Assembly (NCBI GenBank): GCA_902582165.1
Contig: CACHQZ010000001.1
Coordinates: 186,001 to 250,000, forward strand
Direction: 5' to 3'
Length of the DNA stretch: 64,000 nt
Source: an uncultured Pelagibacteraceae bacterium
Lineage (GTDB): Bacteria > Pseudomonadota > Alphaproteobacteria > Pelagibacterales > Pelagibacteraceae
The position numbers and the translations under genes are program-made. Shown here piece after piece: positions 30,902-41,591 of the stretch (positions are counted from its first letter, which is position 1; each line of letters opens with the position of its first letter). The notes beneath the pieces are model-generated. The model saw only the letters and a list, made by a program, of their open reading frames with translations. It did no database searches and had not been told where the DNA came from.

Positions 30902-31396
30902 TTAACCAGACGAAGCTTTAACTTTTTTCTCGATAAATTCTGGTATCTCATCACCAAGATCATCGTCTTTTTGATTTTTAGGTTGAAAGGCATACAAAAC
31001 ATGAAGTTTGCAATAAGGAAAATCTCCTTCAGGTTTTCTACCGCAAAAATAGAATTTTTCCTCATTAGGATGACCTATAGGCCACTTACAAGTTTCATCT
31101 GTAAGTTCTTCTAGTGATTTAGGGTTTTCTGGTTCGAAGTTTTTATCTAATAGTATTGATTGAAATTTAGCTTTTCTTGATGTTGGCGCTGGTCCTCTTC
31201 TAATCTGCTTATTATCATTGGTTCTAGGCGAATTAGGTTGCTTAGATGGCGCTCTAGCCTCTAAATTTAACCTATGAGCTTTTCCAATTACGGCGTTTCT
31301 AGTAGTGTCACCTAATGCTTCGGCGATCTGACTTGCAGTATGACCTTTAGACCAGAGTTCTTTTAATTTAGCGACTTTTTCTTCTGTCCAACTCAT
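30902..31396 (-). CDS. gcrA: GcrA cell cycle regulator
   Basis: MSWTEEKVAKLKELWSKGHTASQIAEALG...RNAVIGKAHRL and C-terminal CKWPIGHP. Confidence 0.93.
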   Translation of the reverse strand: MSWTEEKVAKLKELWSKGHTASQIAEALGDTTRNAVIGKAHRLNLEARAPSKQPNSPRTNDNKQIRRGPAPTSRKAKFQSILLDKNFEPENPKSLEELTDETCKWPIGHPNEEKFYFCGRKPEGDFPYCKLHVLYAFQPKNQKDDDLGDEIPEFIEKKVKASSG

Positions 31397-31532
31397 AGTA
31401 TATAATTACAATATTTAGTAATTATTAAAAACTTAGGGCATAATATTGGGGTTTAAAACATTAAAACGCATCAAAGCTGTGAGTAGATTTAGTTTTGCAC
31501 AGTTTTTTTAATAACAGGTTATAAGACTATCA

Positions 31533-32345
31533 ATGGTTGAAATTTCGAAAAAATATAAAATTGGAAAAAGAAGATTTGGATTAGTTAATTGGTACGGAAC
31601 ATGGACTTTATATAAAAAAGAAGTTCTAAGATTCTTAATTGTGTGGATACAAACTATTTTTTCCCCACTAGTTTCATCTTTACTCTTTTTGCTTGTTTTA
31701 TCTTTAGCTATTGGAGCAGATAGAGGCGATGTACTTGGAGTGCCTTTTATAACTTTTTTAGCGCCAGGGTTGATTTCTATGCAGGTAATTCAGCAATCTT
31801 TTTCACATTCCTCATCATCTTTTATGATTAAGAAAATTGATGGAACTATAGTTGATTTATTATTTGCTCCCTTATCTGCTGGAGAAGTTACCATCTCAGT
31901 TTCACTTGCAGCTGTAACAAGAAGCGTCGTAATCGGAATAGTTTCGATTATTGTATTTCATTTAATAATTGATATTGAAATTAAAAATTATTTAACGCTT
32001 ATAGCATTCACCTTACTTTCTTCTTTTATTTTAGGAAATATAGGAATAATTGCTGGACTATGGGCCGAAAAATTCGATCATATGGCAACAGTCACTAATT
32101 TTGTAATAGTTCCATTATCTTTCTTATCAGGTACTTTTTATTCAATTGAGAGACTCCCTGACTTTTTGCAAGCAGTAAGTAAAGTAAATCCGTTTTTTTA
32201 TATGATTGATGGTTTTAGATATAGTTTTATTGGTACTTCAGATGGTTCAATTTCTATTGGTTTAGTGTATTTAACTGTCTTGAGCTTTGTTAGCTGGCTT
32301 GTTTGTTATTTATTGTATAAAAAAGGCTATAAAATAAAATCATGA
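31533..32345 (+). CDS. ABC-2 type transporter permease
   Basis: NodJ/DrrB-like multi-TM protein, FLSGTFYSIERLP. Confidence 0.85.
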   Translation: MVEISKKYKIGKRRFGLVNWYGTWTLYKKEVLRFLIVWIQTIFSPLVSSLLFLLVLSLAIGADRGDVLGVPFITFLAPGLISMQVIQQSFSHSSSSFMIKKIDGTIVDLLFAPLSAGEVTISVSLAAVTRSVVIGIVSIIVFHLIIDIEIKNYLTLIAFTLLSSFILGNIGIIAGLWAEKFDHMATVTNFVIVPLSFLSGTFYSIERLPDFLQAVSKVNPFFYMIDGFRYSFIGTSDGSISIGLVYLTVLSFVSWLVCYLLYKKGYKIKS

Positions 32346-33505
32346 GTAAAATTTTAAATACTTATAACAGAAAGAAAATCTCTTTTTCTAAGGGAAAAGG
32401 AAGTTTCTTATATACAACGAATGGAAAAAAATATTTAGATTTTGTCCAAGGAATCGCTGTAAATTGCCTTGGTCATGCTAATGACTACTTAATTAGGTCT
32501 ATTAATAAACAATCTAAAAAATTATGGCATGTTTCAAACGTTTTCACTATTCCTGAGCAAGAGAGATTAGCAAAAAGATTAGCCCAAAAAACATTTGCTG
32601 ATTACGTAACTTTTCAAAATTCTGGTGCCGAAGCGACAGAAGCAGCTATTAAATTTGCTAGAAGATATTTTTATTCAAAGGGTCAACCAAGAAAAAACAG
32701 AGTTCTTTGTATAAATAATAGTTTCCATGGAAGAACTATCGCAGCTATTTTTGCCAGTAACAGTAAAAAAGCAATTGAAGGCTTTAAACCTAAAGTAGAT
32801 GGTTTTGATCACTTTAACTTCGGTGATCACAAAGGCTTAGAAAAAGCTATAACGAGTAGAACTGCTGCTATTATGGTTGAGACAATCATGGGAGAAGGTG
32901 GCATTAAAGTTATCCCTGATTTTTGCCTTAAAGGCTTAAGAAAACTATGTAATAAGAAAAAAATTTTATTAATTCTTGATGAAGTACAATGCGGCATTGG
33001 AAGAAGTGGTAAATTTTTTGCTTTTGAATATGCAAAAATCAAACCTGATATCGTTCCAATAGCTAAAGGGATTGGTGGAGGTTTTCCAATAGGTGCAGTT
33101 TTAGTTAATAAAAAAGTAGCTTCAGGCATGAAGCCAGGAACACACGGTTCAACGTTCGGAGGAAACCCTTTAGCAATGAGTGCTGGCAATGCAGTCATGG
33201 ATGTAATGTTTAAAAAAGGCTTCTTAAACAATGTTAGCAAAAATGGAAAATATTTTATAAATCAACTTGATAAAATTAAAAATAAGTATCCTAAAGTTAT
33301 TAAAGAAGTAAGAGGTAAAGGACTGCTCATTGGACTTTGTCTTCATGTAAATCAAGCTAAATTTATTCAAAAACTTTTAGATAATAATTTGTTGACAGTA
33401 AGAGCAGCTGAAAATGTTGTCAGACTTTTGCCTCCTTTAAATGTAACAAAGAACGAAATAAACTTAGGTTTAAAAATAATAGAGAAAGTTTGCAAAAAAT
33501 TTTAA
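32342..33505 (+). CDS. argD: acetylornithine/succinyldiaminopimelate aminotransferase
   Basis: class-III aminotransferase motifs, LILDEVQCGIGRSGKFFA; next to argF. Confidence 0.93.
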   Translation: MSKILNTYNRKKISFSKGKGSFLYTTNGKKYLDFVQGIAVNCLGHANDYLIRSINKQSKKLWHVSNVFTIPEQERLAKRLAQKTFADYVTFQNSGAEATEAAIKFARRYFYSKGQPRKNRVLCINNSFHGRTIAAIFASNSKKAIEGFKPKVDGFDHFNFGDHKGLEKAITSRTAAIMVETIMGEGGIKVIPDFCLKGLRKLCNKKKILLILDEVQCGIGRSGKFFAFEYAKIKPDIVPIAKGIGGGFPIGAVLVNKKVASGMKPGTHGSTFGGNPLAMSAGNAVMDVMFKKGFLNNVSKNGKYFINQLDKIKNKYPKVIKEVRGKGLLIGLCLHVNQAKFIQKLLDNNLLTVRAAENVVRLLPPLNVTKNEINLGLKIIEKVCKKF

Positions 33506-34432
33506 ATGAAAAACTTTATAAATATCTCTGACTGTTCTTCAGTAGAGCTTAGAGCGATTATTGAAGAAGCAAAGAAGAGAAAACAAAATAGATCTGGATT
33601 GAATAAATCTGCACCTGATGAAGATAAGCCCTTTGAAGGTAAGTCGATGGCTATGATTTTTGAGAAACCCTCAACAAGAACAAGAATGTCATTTGACATC
33701 GCTGTTAAACAATTAGGCGGATCTTCAATTACTTTGAATCCAGATGGCATACATTACGGCAAGGGAGAGGAAACTTTAAAAGATACAGCTAAAGTTCTAT
33801 CGGAGTATGTCGATATTGTTATGTTGAGAACTTCATCTCACAAAAATTTAGAGGAGTTCGGAAAGCATTTAGATGTTCCTATAATTAATGGCCTTTCAGA
33901 TTTGAGCCATCCATGTCAAATTATGTCTGATATTCTTACTTTCGAAGAAAGCAATGGTTCTATCGAGGGTAAAACTGTTGCATGGATTGGAGATGGTAAT
34001 AATAATATGTCAAATTCCTTGATAGAAGCTGCTGGAAAATTTAATTTTAAACTTAATATTGGTTGTCCAAAAAAATATTCTCCAAATAAGAGTATATTGA
34101 AGCTAGCGAAAAAGGAGAAAGTAAAATTAACAATTACTTCAAAACCTTTAGAAGCGGTTAGAGGCGCTGATTGTATAATGACTGACAAATGGGTTTCAAT
34201 GAATGATAAAGTAAATAAAGTTTCTAAAAAGAAAACTTTAAAACCTTACCAGGTTAATAAGAAATTAATGAGCAAAGCTAATTCAGATGCTGTGTTTATG
34301 CACTGCCTTCCAGTAGGAAGAGGAGAAGAGGTTACAAATGAAGTAATAGATGGAAACCAATCAGTAGTTTGGAGACAAGCACTAAATAGAGTGCATGCTC
34401 AAAAAAGTATTATTAAGTGGTGTCTGGACTAA
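33506..34432 (+). CDS. argF: ornithine carbamoyltransferase
   Basis: EKPSTRTRMSF, LSHPCQIMSD, MHCLPVGRGEEV. Confidence 0.95.
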   Translation: MKNFINISDCSSVELRAIIEEAKKRKQNRSGLNKSAPDEDKPFEGKSMAMIFEKPSTRTRMSFDIAVKQLGGSSITLNPDGIHYGKGEETLKDTAKVLSEYVDIVMLRTSSHKNLEEFGKHLDVPIINGLSDLSHPCQIMSDILTFEESNGSIEGKTVAWIGDGNNNMSNSLIEAAGKFNFKLNIGCPKKYSPNKSILKLAKKEKVKLTITSKPLEAVRGADCIMTDKWVSMNDKVNKVSKKKTLKPYQVNKKLMSKANSDAVFMHCLPVGRGEEVTNEVIDGNQSVVWRQALNRVHAQKSIIKWCLD

Positions 34433-34974
34433 GGTAAAGGTTTTGGATTATCACCTTTAGAGTTCATATATAAAATAACTGATGCTCTGTCTTTTTCTTT
34501 TCTAAGTCCAGCAAAAGCCATTTTAGTTCCTTTAATATATGCTTGCGGCTTAATTAAGTAACTATTCATTTCTTCAAAAGACCATTCTTTCGCATAAGCA
34601 ACCATTGCTTTAGAATATTTATAATCACTAACTGAACCGGCTGTTCTTCCAATCACATTCCATAAATTTGGACCTATCATGTTTTTTCCACCAGCTGCAA
34701 TCATGTGACAAGCACTACATTTTTTAAATACTTTTTCTCCGTGCGCTAAGTCTCCCATAGCCAATAAAGCTTTTATGTCTACTACTTCTGGAACCTTTTC
34801 TGAAGACTCAGTCGTGCTGCTAGTTGAGGCAACTTCTAATCCTTCAACTTTATAGGCCGTTTGCTCAGGTTTCTCTACGTGGAATAATATGTCTGTGAAT
34901 TTTCCAATACCAATAACAATTAGGGCCGTTAGAAGGACTGCGGCTATTATTTTATTTATTTCAAAACTATCCAT
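34429..34974 (-). CDS. membrane-anchored c-type cytochrome
   Basis: N-terminal TM, CSACH heme motif, GPNLWNVIGR. Confidence 0.9.
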   Translation of the reverse strand: MDSFEINKIIAAVLLTALIVIGIGKFTDILFHVEKPEQTAYKVEGLEVASTSSTTESSEKVPEVVDIKALLAMGDLAHGEKVFKKCSACHMIAAGGKNMIGPNLWNVIGRTAGSVSDYKYSKAMVAYAKEWSFEEMNSYLIKPQAYIKGTKMAFAGLRKEKDRASVILYMNSKGDNPKPLP

Positions 34975-35067
34975 AATTTTGGTAAGTAGATATCAGACAT
35001 ATAACACGAGTTTTAAAAAAAAAACTTAAAATTACCAAATTTTTTTGCGTCTCTAGGACGCATAATT

Positions 35068-35805
35068 ATGAATAAAACTGCAATAATAATACCCTCAAGA
35101 TTGGATGCTATACGATTGCCCAATAAACCCCTTAAACTTATAAACAACAAAGAGATGATTCTCCATGTTTATGAAGCAGCCATGAAGTCAAATGCTGGGG
35201 AAGTTTATGTAGCAACACCTGATAAAAAAATAATTGATACGGTAAAAAAAATTGGAGGAAATGCAATTTTAACAGCAGAAAATCATCAGACTGGAACTGA
35301 TAGGGTGTTTGAGGTCTTTAAAAAAAATTTAAATGCTAATCCTAATATAATTGTAAATTTGCAAGGTGATATGCCTAATATCTCACCAGAGACTATTAAC
35401 AATTTAGTCGATTATATGAATAAAGGTCATTGTGAAATAGGAACTTTAGCAAGTAAATTAAGTTCAAACGAGGAACTAGATGACGAAAATGTTGTTAAGG
35501 TCCTAGTAAAAGAAAAGTTAAAAACGAGTATGTTCGTTAAAGCCTTAGATTTTGTTAGACTCAAAAATACACAAGAACTTGAAGCTTACCATCATATTGG
35601 AATTTATGCCTTTACTAATAAAGCTTTATCGCGTTATGTAGGTCTTAAAAGATCAAAACTTGAACTTGAGAGAAAATTAGAACAACTAAGGGCTATGGAA
35701 AATGGAATGTCTATACACGTTGGTTATGTGGACTCATCACCTTTAAGTGTAGACACTGAACAAGATTTGGAAGAAATTCAAAAGATAATGAAAACAAATG
35801 AGTAA
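35068..35805 (+). CDS. kdsB: 3-deoxy-manno-octulosonate cytidylyltransferase
   Basis: IPSRLDAIRLPNKPL, NLQGDMPNI. Confidence 0.93.
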   Translation: MNKTAIIIPSRLDAIRLPNKPLKLINNKEMILHVYEAAMKSNAGEVYVATPDKKIIDTVKKIGGNAILTAENHQTGTDRVFEVFKKNLNANPNIIVNLQGDMPNISPETINNLVDYMNKGHCEIGTLASKLSSNEELDDENVVKVLVKEKLKTSMFVKALDFVRLKNTQELEAYHHIGIYAFTNKALSRYVGLKRSKLELERKLEQLRAMENGMSIHVGYVDSSPLSVDTEQDLEEIQKIMKTNE

Positions 35806-36640
35806 AAAGAAAATTGCTATACAGGGTGAGCTTGGAGCTTACTCACACATTGCTGCGGAAAATCTTTACAAGGACTCTGAAATTAAAACTTGCACTACTT
35901 TTGAGGAAACCTTTAAACAAGCCTACATCGATGCAAGTTACAAAATAGTGATACCAATTGAAAACTCTCTGGCAGGTAGAGTTGCCGACATTCACTACCT
36001 ACTTCCAAAATATAAATTACAAATTCATGGAGAACATTTTCAAGCAGTTGAACACAACTTATTATGTAAACCAGATGCAACTATAAGTGATATAAAATTT
36101 GTTAGAAGCCATGCGCAGGCGATTGGACAATGTCAAAATTTAATAACTAAAAAAAAATTTAAACCTATAATTTCAGCAGATACTGCTGGATCGGCTAAAG
36201 ATTTAGCAGAGGGTAAAGATAAAACGATTGCTGCAATAGCATCCGAACTTTCTGCCAAAATTTATAATTTGAAAATTCTAGAGAAAAATATTGAGGATGA
36301 AAAAGGAAATGTTACTCGTTTTTTAATAATGGGTAAAAATATTGAACAGCCTGAATTTAAGAAAGAAAAAAAATTTATTACGAGTTGTATATTTAGAGTA
36401 AAAAGCGAACCTTCAGCGCTTTACAAATGTCTTGGTGGTTTCGCGACTAATCAAGTTAATTTAACTAAGTTAGAAAGTTTTTCTGTTAAGAACACTTTTG
36501 ATCAAGCAAACTTTTATCTTGATCTTGAAGGCCATTTGGAACAACCTGGCGTAAAAAAGGCTCTTGAAGAACTAGGTTTTCATACTGAAACTTTAGATAT
36601 TTTGGGAGTTTACGAGGCTTCGCCATTTAGGCAAAAATAG
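35798..36640 (+). CDS. pheA: prephenate dehydratase
   Basis: QGELGAYSHIAA, PIENSLAGRV, NLTKLESF ACT region. Confidence 0.93.
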   Translation: MSKKKIAIQGELGAYSHIAAENLYKDSEIKTCTTFEETFKQAYIDASYKIVIPIENSLAGRVADIHYLLPKYKLQIHGEHFQAVEHNLLCKPDATISDIKFVRSHAQAIGQCQNLITKKKFKPIISADTAGSAKDLAEGKDKTIAAIASELSAKIYNLKILEKNIEDEKGNVTRFLIMGKNIEQPEFKKEKKFITSCIFRVKSEPSALYKCLGGFATNQVNLTKLESFSVKNTFDQANFYLDLEGHLEQPGVKKALEELGFHTETLDILGVYEASPFRQK

Positions 36641-36662
36641 TCCACAAAACTAGATTCTACTC

Positions 36663-36692
36663 TTGTAGTAATCAAAACGATCTTGATATACT
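36663..36692 (+). promoter_or_regulatory. putative sigma70-like promoter for SRP RNA
   Basis: TTGTAG-N18-TATACT. Confidence 0.5.
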
Positions 36693-36697
36693 CATAT

Positions 36698-36790
36698 TGA
36701 GGTTGGCATCAGGTGGATGTTTCATCAACCCGGTCAGGTCTGAAAAGAAGCAGCCGTAGTGAAAATTATTCAGGTTGTTGCCTGCCTCTT
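36698..36790 (+). ncRNA. ffs: signal recognition particle RNA, bacterial small (4.5S-like)
   Basis: domain IV core GGTCAGGTCTGAAAAGAAGCAGCC between complementary arms; upstream of dnaX. Confidence 0.88.
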
Positions 36791-36799
36791 TAAAAAAAT

Positions 36800-38464
36800 A
36801 TGAATAAAATTTTAGCACTTAAGTACAGACCTCAAGAATTTAAAGATTTAATTGGTCAAGAGGTAATGTCTGAAACTATTACTAATGCAATTAAACTTGG
36901 CAAAACTCCGAATGCATATTTATTGACTGGAATACGTGGTGTAGGGAAAACTACTACAGCAAGATTAATCGCCAAAGCATTAAATTGCACAAAAAATTTT
37001 TCTGAGGGTGAAAAGTGTAAATCAGATGAAAATTGCCATTGCAAAGAGATTGTAAACTCAAATCATATTGATATTTTAGAAATGGATGCTGCCTCTAAAA
37101 CAGGTATTGATGACATAAGAGAGCTGATTGAAAATTCAAAATATAGCCCTACTAGCGCAAAGTTTAAAATATTTATAATTGATGAAGTGCATATGTTATC
37201 AAAACAAGCTTTTAATGGTTTATTGAAAACTTTAGAAGAGCCACCTCCAAGTTTAAAATTTATATTAGCAACTACTGAAGTAAGAAAAATACCTGTAACT
37301 ATTTTATCTAGATGTCAAAGATTTGACCTCAAGAGAGTCTCAATTGATAATTTGTGCACACATTTAAAAAATATTTGTAATAAAGAGAATGGAAATATAT
37401 CTGATGATGCAATTAAATTAATTGCAAGAGCATCTGAAGGTTCGGTAAGAGACTCAATATCGCTTTTGGATAGAGCTCTAATTTCTCAATCAATAAAAAA
37501 GGATAAATTGATTAATGAAAAGGATGTAAGAGAAATGCTTGGATTAGCAGACAAAAGTAAAGTGATTTTTCTTTTCAAAGAAGTTTTGAGTGGTAAAGAC
37601 ACAGAGGCGCTGGAATGTTTAAATAGTTTAATCGAAGATGGCTTAGACGCTAAAAATTTTCTTAATGATATTCTAGAAATATTATATCTTTTCAGTAGAA
37701 GAATAAGTTTAGGACCGATCTCGAAAGATCTCTCTATTTCGGAGTCCGATATGAAGATGATCGATACTTTTGCAAAGAATATTGATATGCAGGATATAGG
37801 TTTATTCTGGCAGTTAACCATTAAAACTATTAACGATTTAAAAGTAGTTGGAAATGAAAATCTAACTCTTGAAATGTTTGTGACGCAGCTAGTTCATCTA
37901 AAAAATATTGAAAAAAATAATCAGCCAATAGACAAAAGGCTAACTAATATAGACAATCAAGAAAGTTTAAATGATAGTAAAATTATTGAAAAAACCTCAG
38001 AATCCAAAATACCAAACGGAGTAAAAAATCAGCTCAAAAATACAAATCAAATTAAGACAAATCCAGCTGAACATTCAGAGAAACAAAATTATAAACCAAA
38101 GATCGAGATAAAAACTTTTCAGGATTTAATTGATCGAGCGAATAAAGAAAAAGAAATTGAACTAAGGTACGATTTAGAGAGAAATGTAAAGTTAGTAAAA
38201 TTTGGTAAAGGAAAATTAGACATAAGTTTTAATGATAAATTAAATAAGAATTTTATTAAAAGTTTAACTGAAAAATTATTTACATGGACAGGTGAGAGGT
38301 GGATAATTTCATTGAGTAAAAATATGGAAGCTAAGAGTGTATTTGAGAAAAATGAAGAAAATAAAAACAAAAAAATTGACAATTATAAAAGCACTAATAT
38401 AGCGAGAGAAATTGAGGCCAATTTTTCTGATGCAAAATTAATTGATCTTGAAGAAAAGAAATAA
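36800..38464 (+). CDS. dnaX: DNA polymerase III subunits gamma/tau
   Basis: KYRPQEFKDLIGQE, GIRGVGKTTTAR, DEVHMLSKQAFNGLLKTLEEPP. Confidence 0.95.
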   Translation: MNKILALKYRPQEFKDLIGQEVMSETITNAIKLGKTPNAYLLTGIRGVGKTTTARLIAKALNCTKNFSEGEKCKSDENCHCKEIVNSNHIDILEMDAASKTGIDDIRELIENSKYSPTSAKFKIFIIDEVHMLSKQAFNGLLKTLEEPPPSLKFILATTEVRKIPVTILSRCQRFDLKRVSIDNLCTHLKNICNKENGNISDDAIKLIARASEGSVRDSISLLDRALISQSIKKDKLINEKDVREMLGLADKSKVIFLFKEVLSGKDTEALECLNSLIEDGLDAKNFLNDILEILYLFSRRISLGPISKDLSISESDMKMIDTFAKNIDMQDIGLFWQLTIKTINDLKVVGNENLTLEMFVTQLVHLKNIEKNNQPIDKRLTNIDNQESLNDSKIIEKTSESKIPNGVKNQLKNTNQIKTNPAEHSEKQNYKPKIEIKTFQDLIDRANKEKEIELRYDLERNVKLVKFGKGKLDISFNDKLNKNFIKSLTEKLFTWTGERWIISLSKNMEAKSVFEKNEENKNKKIDNYKSTNIAREIEANFSDAKLIDLEEKK

Positions 38465-38785
38465 ATGACTAATTTTTCAGACATGTTGACAAAAGCTAAG
38501 GCGATGCAAGAAAAAATGAAGGATGCACAAGAGCAAATTAAAAAAATTGAGGTTGAGGGTGTATCAGGTGGAGATCTTGTTAAAGTTTTATTGACAGGTG
38601 ATTATGAGTTAAAATCTATTGAGATAAGCGAGCTAGCTAAGCAAGAAGATCAATCAGTTATTAATGATTTAATAATTGCAGCGTACAATAATGCTAAAGA
38701 GAAATTGAAAAAAAAATCAGCAGAGGAATTGTCCAAAGTTACAGGAGGATTAAATCTTCCGCTAGATTTTAAATTACCCTTTTAA
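38465..38785 (+). CDS. YbaB/EbfC nucleoid-associated protein
   Basis: between dnaX and recR; KAKAMQEKMKDAQEQ. Confidence 0.93.
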   Translation: MTNFSDMLTKAKAMQEKMKDAQEQIKKIEVEGVSGGDLVKVLLTGDYELKSIEISELAKQEDQSVINDLIIAAYNNAKEKLKKKSAEELSKVTGGLNLPLDFKLPF

Positions 38786-39390
38786 TGGATAATAATATTC
38801 CCGAAATTAATGAACTTATTAAACAGTTTTCTAAGTTACCAGGATTAGGACCTAAATCAGCCAAAAGAATTATTTTAAAATTGATTAATAATAAAGATAC
38901 TATGGTCAAACCTTTAGCAAAATCTTTAGCTCAAGTTTATAAAAAAGTAGTGAGGTGTGTCGATTGTGGTAATTTAAAAATTATTGATAAATTTTGTATT
39001 TGCGCAACAGATAACTCCTTTGATAAAATATGTGTTGTAGAGAATTTAGCAGATATGTGGGTTATAGACTCTGCAAATATTTATAAAGGATATTTTCATA
39101 TTTTAGGTGGTACCCTAAATTCAAATGAAAATTATGAGCAAAAAAATTTACTTATCGATTCTTTAATTAAAAGAATTAAGAAAAATAATCTTAAAGAAGT
39201 AATTATTGCTACAAGCGCTACTGTTGAAGGACAAACCACTGCTCATTATATAGAAGACACAATAAAAAATGATAAGATCAAAATCACGAAATTAGCTCAA
39301 GGCTTGCCTGTCGGTGGAGAAATAGAGCAACTTGACGATGGAACATTATTATCTGCTTTTAAAAATCGAGTGCCTGTAACAAGCAGTTAA
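38785..39390 (+). CDS. recR: recombination protein RecR
   Basis: [13 protein letters not shown]-x2-C zinc motif, Toprim VVENLADM. Confidence 0.95.
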   Translation: MDNNIPEINELIKQFSKLPGLGPKSAKRIILKLINNKDTMVKPLAKSLAQVYKKVVRCVDCGNLKIIDKFCICATDNSFDKICVVENLADMWVIDSANIYKGYFHILGGTLNSNENYEQKNLLIDSLIKRIKKNNLKEVIIATSATVEGQTTAHYIEDTIKNDKIKITKLAQGLPVGGEIEQLDDGTLLSAFKNRVPVTSS

Positions 39391-41531
39391 TGAGAAACTT
39401 TTTTTTCTAATCTTTTTTTATGCAATAATGGCTCGGTATAACCAGAGGGTTGGACTCTTCCCTTAAAAATCAAGTCACAAGCAGTTTTGAAAGCAATTGA
39501 GTTTTCAAAATTTTCTGACATTTTTTTATAATTTGGGTCATTTTTGTTTTGTTCATCAACGATTTTTGCCATTTTCTTCATTACTTTAGTTATTTGATCT
39601 TTGTTGCAAATTCCATGATGAAGCCAATTGGCAATATGTTGTGATGATATTCTCAAAGTTGCCCTGTCTTCCATAAGACCAACATTATTTATATCTGGAA
39701 CTTTTGAACATCCAACGCCTTGATCAATCCATCTCACAACATAACCTAATATTCCTTGAGCATTATTTTCTAGCTCTCGATTAATATCTTCTGTTGCCCA
39801 ATTAGGCCTATCTGCTTTTGGTATTTCCAGAATATCATCTACTTTTGCTGTTGCTCTAGACTTTAACTTACTTTGTTGATTAAACACATTAACTTTGTGA
39901 TAATGCAGAGAGTGCAAAGTAGCAGCAGTTGGTGATGGTACCCAAGCACAATTCGCACCAGACTTTGGATGACTTATTTTTTGATCCATCATATCTGACA
40001 TTCTATCTGGCATTGCCCACATACCTTTTCCTATTTGAGCTTTTCCTGAAAACCCACATCTAAGTCCTATATCTACGTTCCAGTCTTCATACGTATTCAA
40101 CCACTTAGATTTTTTCATCTCTCCTTTAAAAATCATTGGACCAGATTCAAAGGAAGTGTGCATTTCGTCACCAGTTCTATCTAAGAAACCAGTATTAATA
40201 AAAACAATTCTATTTTTAACTTTCCTAATACATTCTTTTAAGTTTACCGTAGTTCTTCTCTCCTCATCCATTATACCCACTTTTATTGAATACTTTTTCA
40301 TTCCAAGTGTCATCTCTACCTTCTCAAACAAAGTGTTTGTAAAAGCAACTTCTTCCGGTCCATGCATCTTAGGTTTAACAATGTACACTGAACCAGTCCT
40401 TGAATTATTTTTACTTTTTAAATCATGTAATGAGCATAAATTAGATACAAAAGCATCTAAGATACCTTCCGGTATTTCAGAACCATCTTTTAATTTTATT
40501 GCCGGGTTAGTCATTAAGTGCCCAACATTTCTATTTAAAAGTAATGCTCTTCCATGTAGAGAGATTTTTTTATCTTTTTTAGATATATAATTCCTATTCG
40601 GATTTAATTTTCTTGTAAAAGTTTTTCCATCTTTTTCTACTCTCGCTGTTAAATCCCCTTTCATTAGTCCAAGCCAATTTCTATAACACTTAACTTTATC
40701 CTCACTATCGACAGCAGCCACTGAGTCCTCATTATCTACTATCGTAGAAACAGCAGACTCTACGATTATATCAGCGATTGAAGCTTTATCTAATTTGCCA
40801 ACCATATGATTAGGGTCAATTATGATATCAATATGTAAATTATTATTTTTAATTAAAATTGAGCTAGGACTTATTTTCTCTCCGTTATAGCCAATAAATT
40901 GATCATTATTCTTGAGCTTATCTGAACTTTTTTCATTTGAAAAAATTAATTCATCGTCTTCAATTAGAATTTTTGAGACCTCATCCCAACTTCCGTTAAC
41001 TAAAGGGAAATTTTCATCTAAGAATTTCCTTACATAGTTTATTACTTTTTTTGCTCTATCAATATTATGAGTTTTTCCAATTTCGCCTGGTATCACGTCA
41101 GTTCCATACAAAGCATTATATAAACTTCCCCATCTAGCATTAGCTGCGTTAAGTGAATATCTGGCATTATCAACTGGAACAACTAATTGCGGACCTGCGA
41201 TTGAGGATATTTCTTCATCAATATCAGAAGTCTCAATGGAAAAATCTTCACCCTCGTCAATTAGATAATTTATAGATTTTAAAAATTTTATGTAAGCTGA
41301 TTTATCAAATTCTTTACCTTTATTTGATAAATGCCAATCATCTATTTTTCCTTGAATAGCTTCTCTCTTCTTAATTAAAACTTTGTTAATTGGAGATAAT
41401 TCATGAACCACATTTGAAAATTTACTCCAAAAATCATCAGGATCTATATTCGTTTCTGGTATAGCTTCATTATTAATAAATTTATACAAAGAAGAACTTA
41501 TTTTTAAGCCATTTTTTTCAATTATACTCAT
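39387..41531 (-). CDS. glcB: malate synthase G
   Basis: 714 aa; [41 protein letters not shown]. Confidence 0.96.
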   Translation of the reverse strand: MSIIEKNGLKISSSLYKFINNEAIPETNIDPDDFWSKFSNVVHELSPINKVLIKKREAIQGKIDDWHLSNKGKEFDKSAYIKFLKSINYLIDEGEDFSIETSDIDEEISSIAGPQLVVPVDNARYSLNAANARWGSLYNALYGTDVIPGEIGKTHNIDRAKKVINYVRKFLDENFPLVNGSWDEVSKILIEDDELIFSNEKSSDKLKNNDQFIGYNGEKISPSSILIKNNNLHIDIIIDPNHMVGKLDKASIADIIVESAVSTIVDNEDSVAAVDSEDKVKCYRNWLGLMKGDLTARVEKDGKTFTRKLNPNRNYISKKDKKISLHGRALLLNRNVGHLMTNPAIKLKDGSEIPEGILDAFVSNLCSLHDLKSKNNSRTGSVYIVKPKMHGPEEVAFTNTLFEKVEMTLGMKKYSIKVGIMDEERRTTVNLKECIRKVKNRIVFINTGFLDRTGDEMHTSFESGPMIFKGEMKKSKWLNTYEDWNVDIGLRCGFSGKAQIGKGMWAMPDRMSDMMDQKISHPKSGANCAWVPSPTAATLHSLHYHKVNVFNQQSKLKSRATAKVDDILEIPKADRPNWATEDINRELENNAQGILGYVVRWIDQGVGCSKVPDINNVGLMEDRATLRISSQHIANWLHHGICNKDQITKVMKKMAKIVDEQNKNDPNYKKMSENFENSIAFKTACDLIFKGRVQPSGYTEPLLHKKRLEKKVSH

Positions 41532-41591
41532 AGCTCTGACCTTTACATTATTTTATGATATAATAATACTAGCATTATTGTATCAATTTAT

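Noticed and set aside
31473-31509. Hairpin CTGTG...CACAG followed by T7 upstream of the ABC-2 permease
   Set aside because: Short stem with a long loop; too weak to call a terminator or leader element.
35045-35062. TGCGTC-tctag-GACGCA hairpin just upstream of kdsB
   Set aside because: Small isolated stem with no matching family; could be chance or a minor leader structure.
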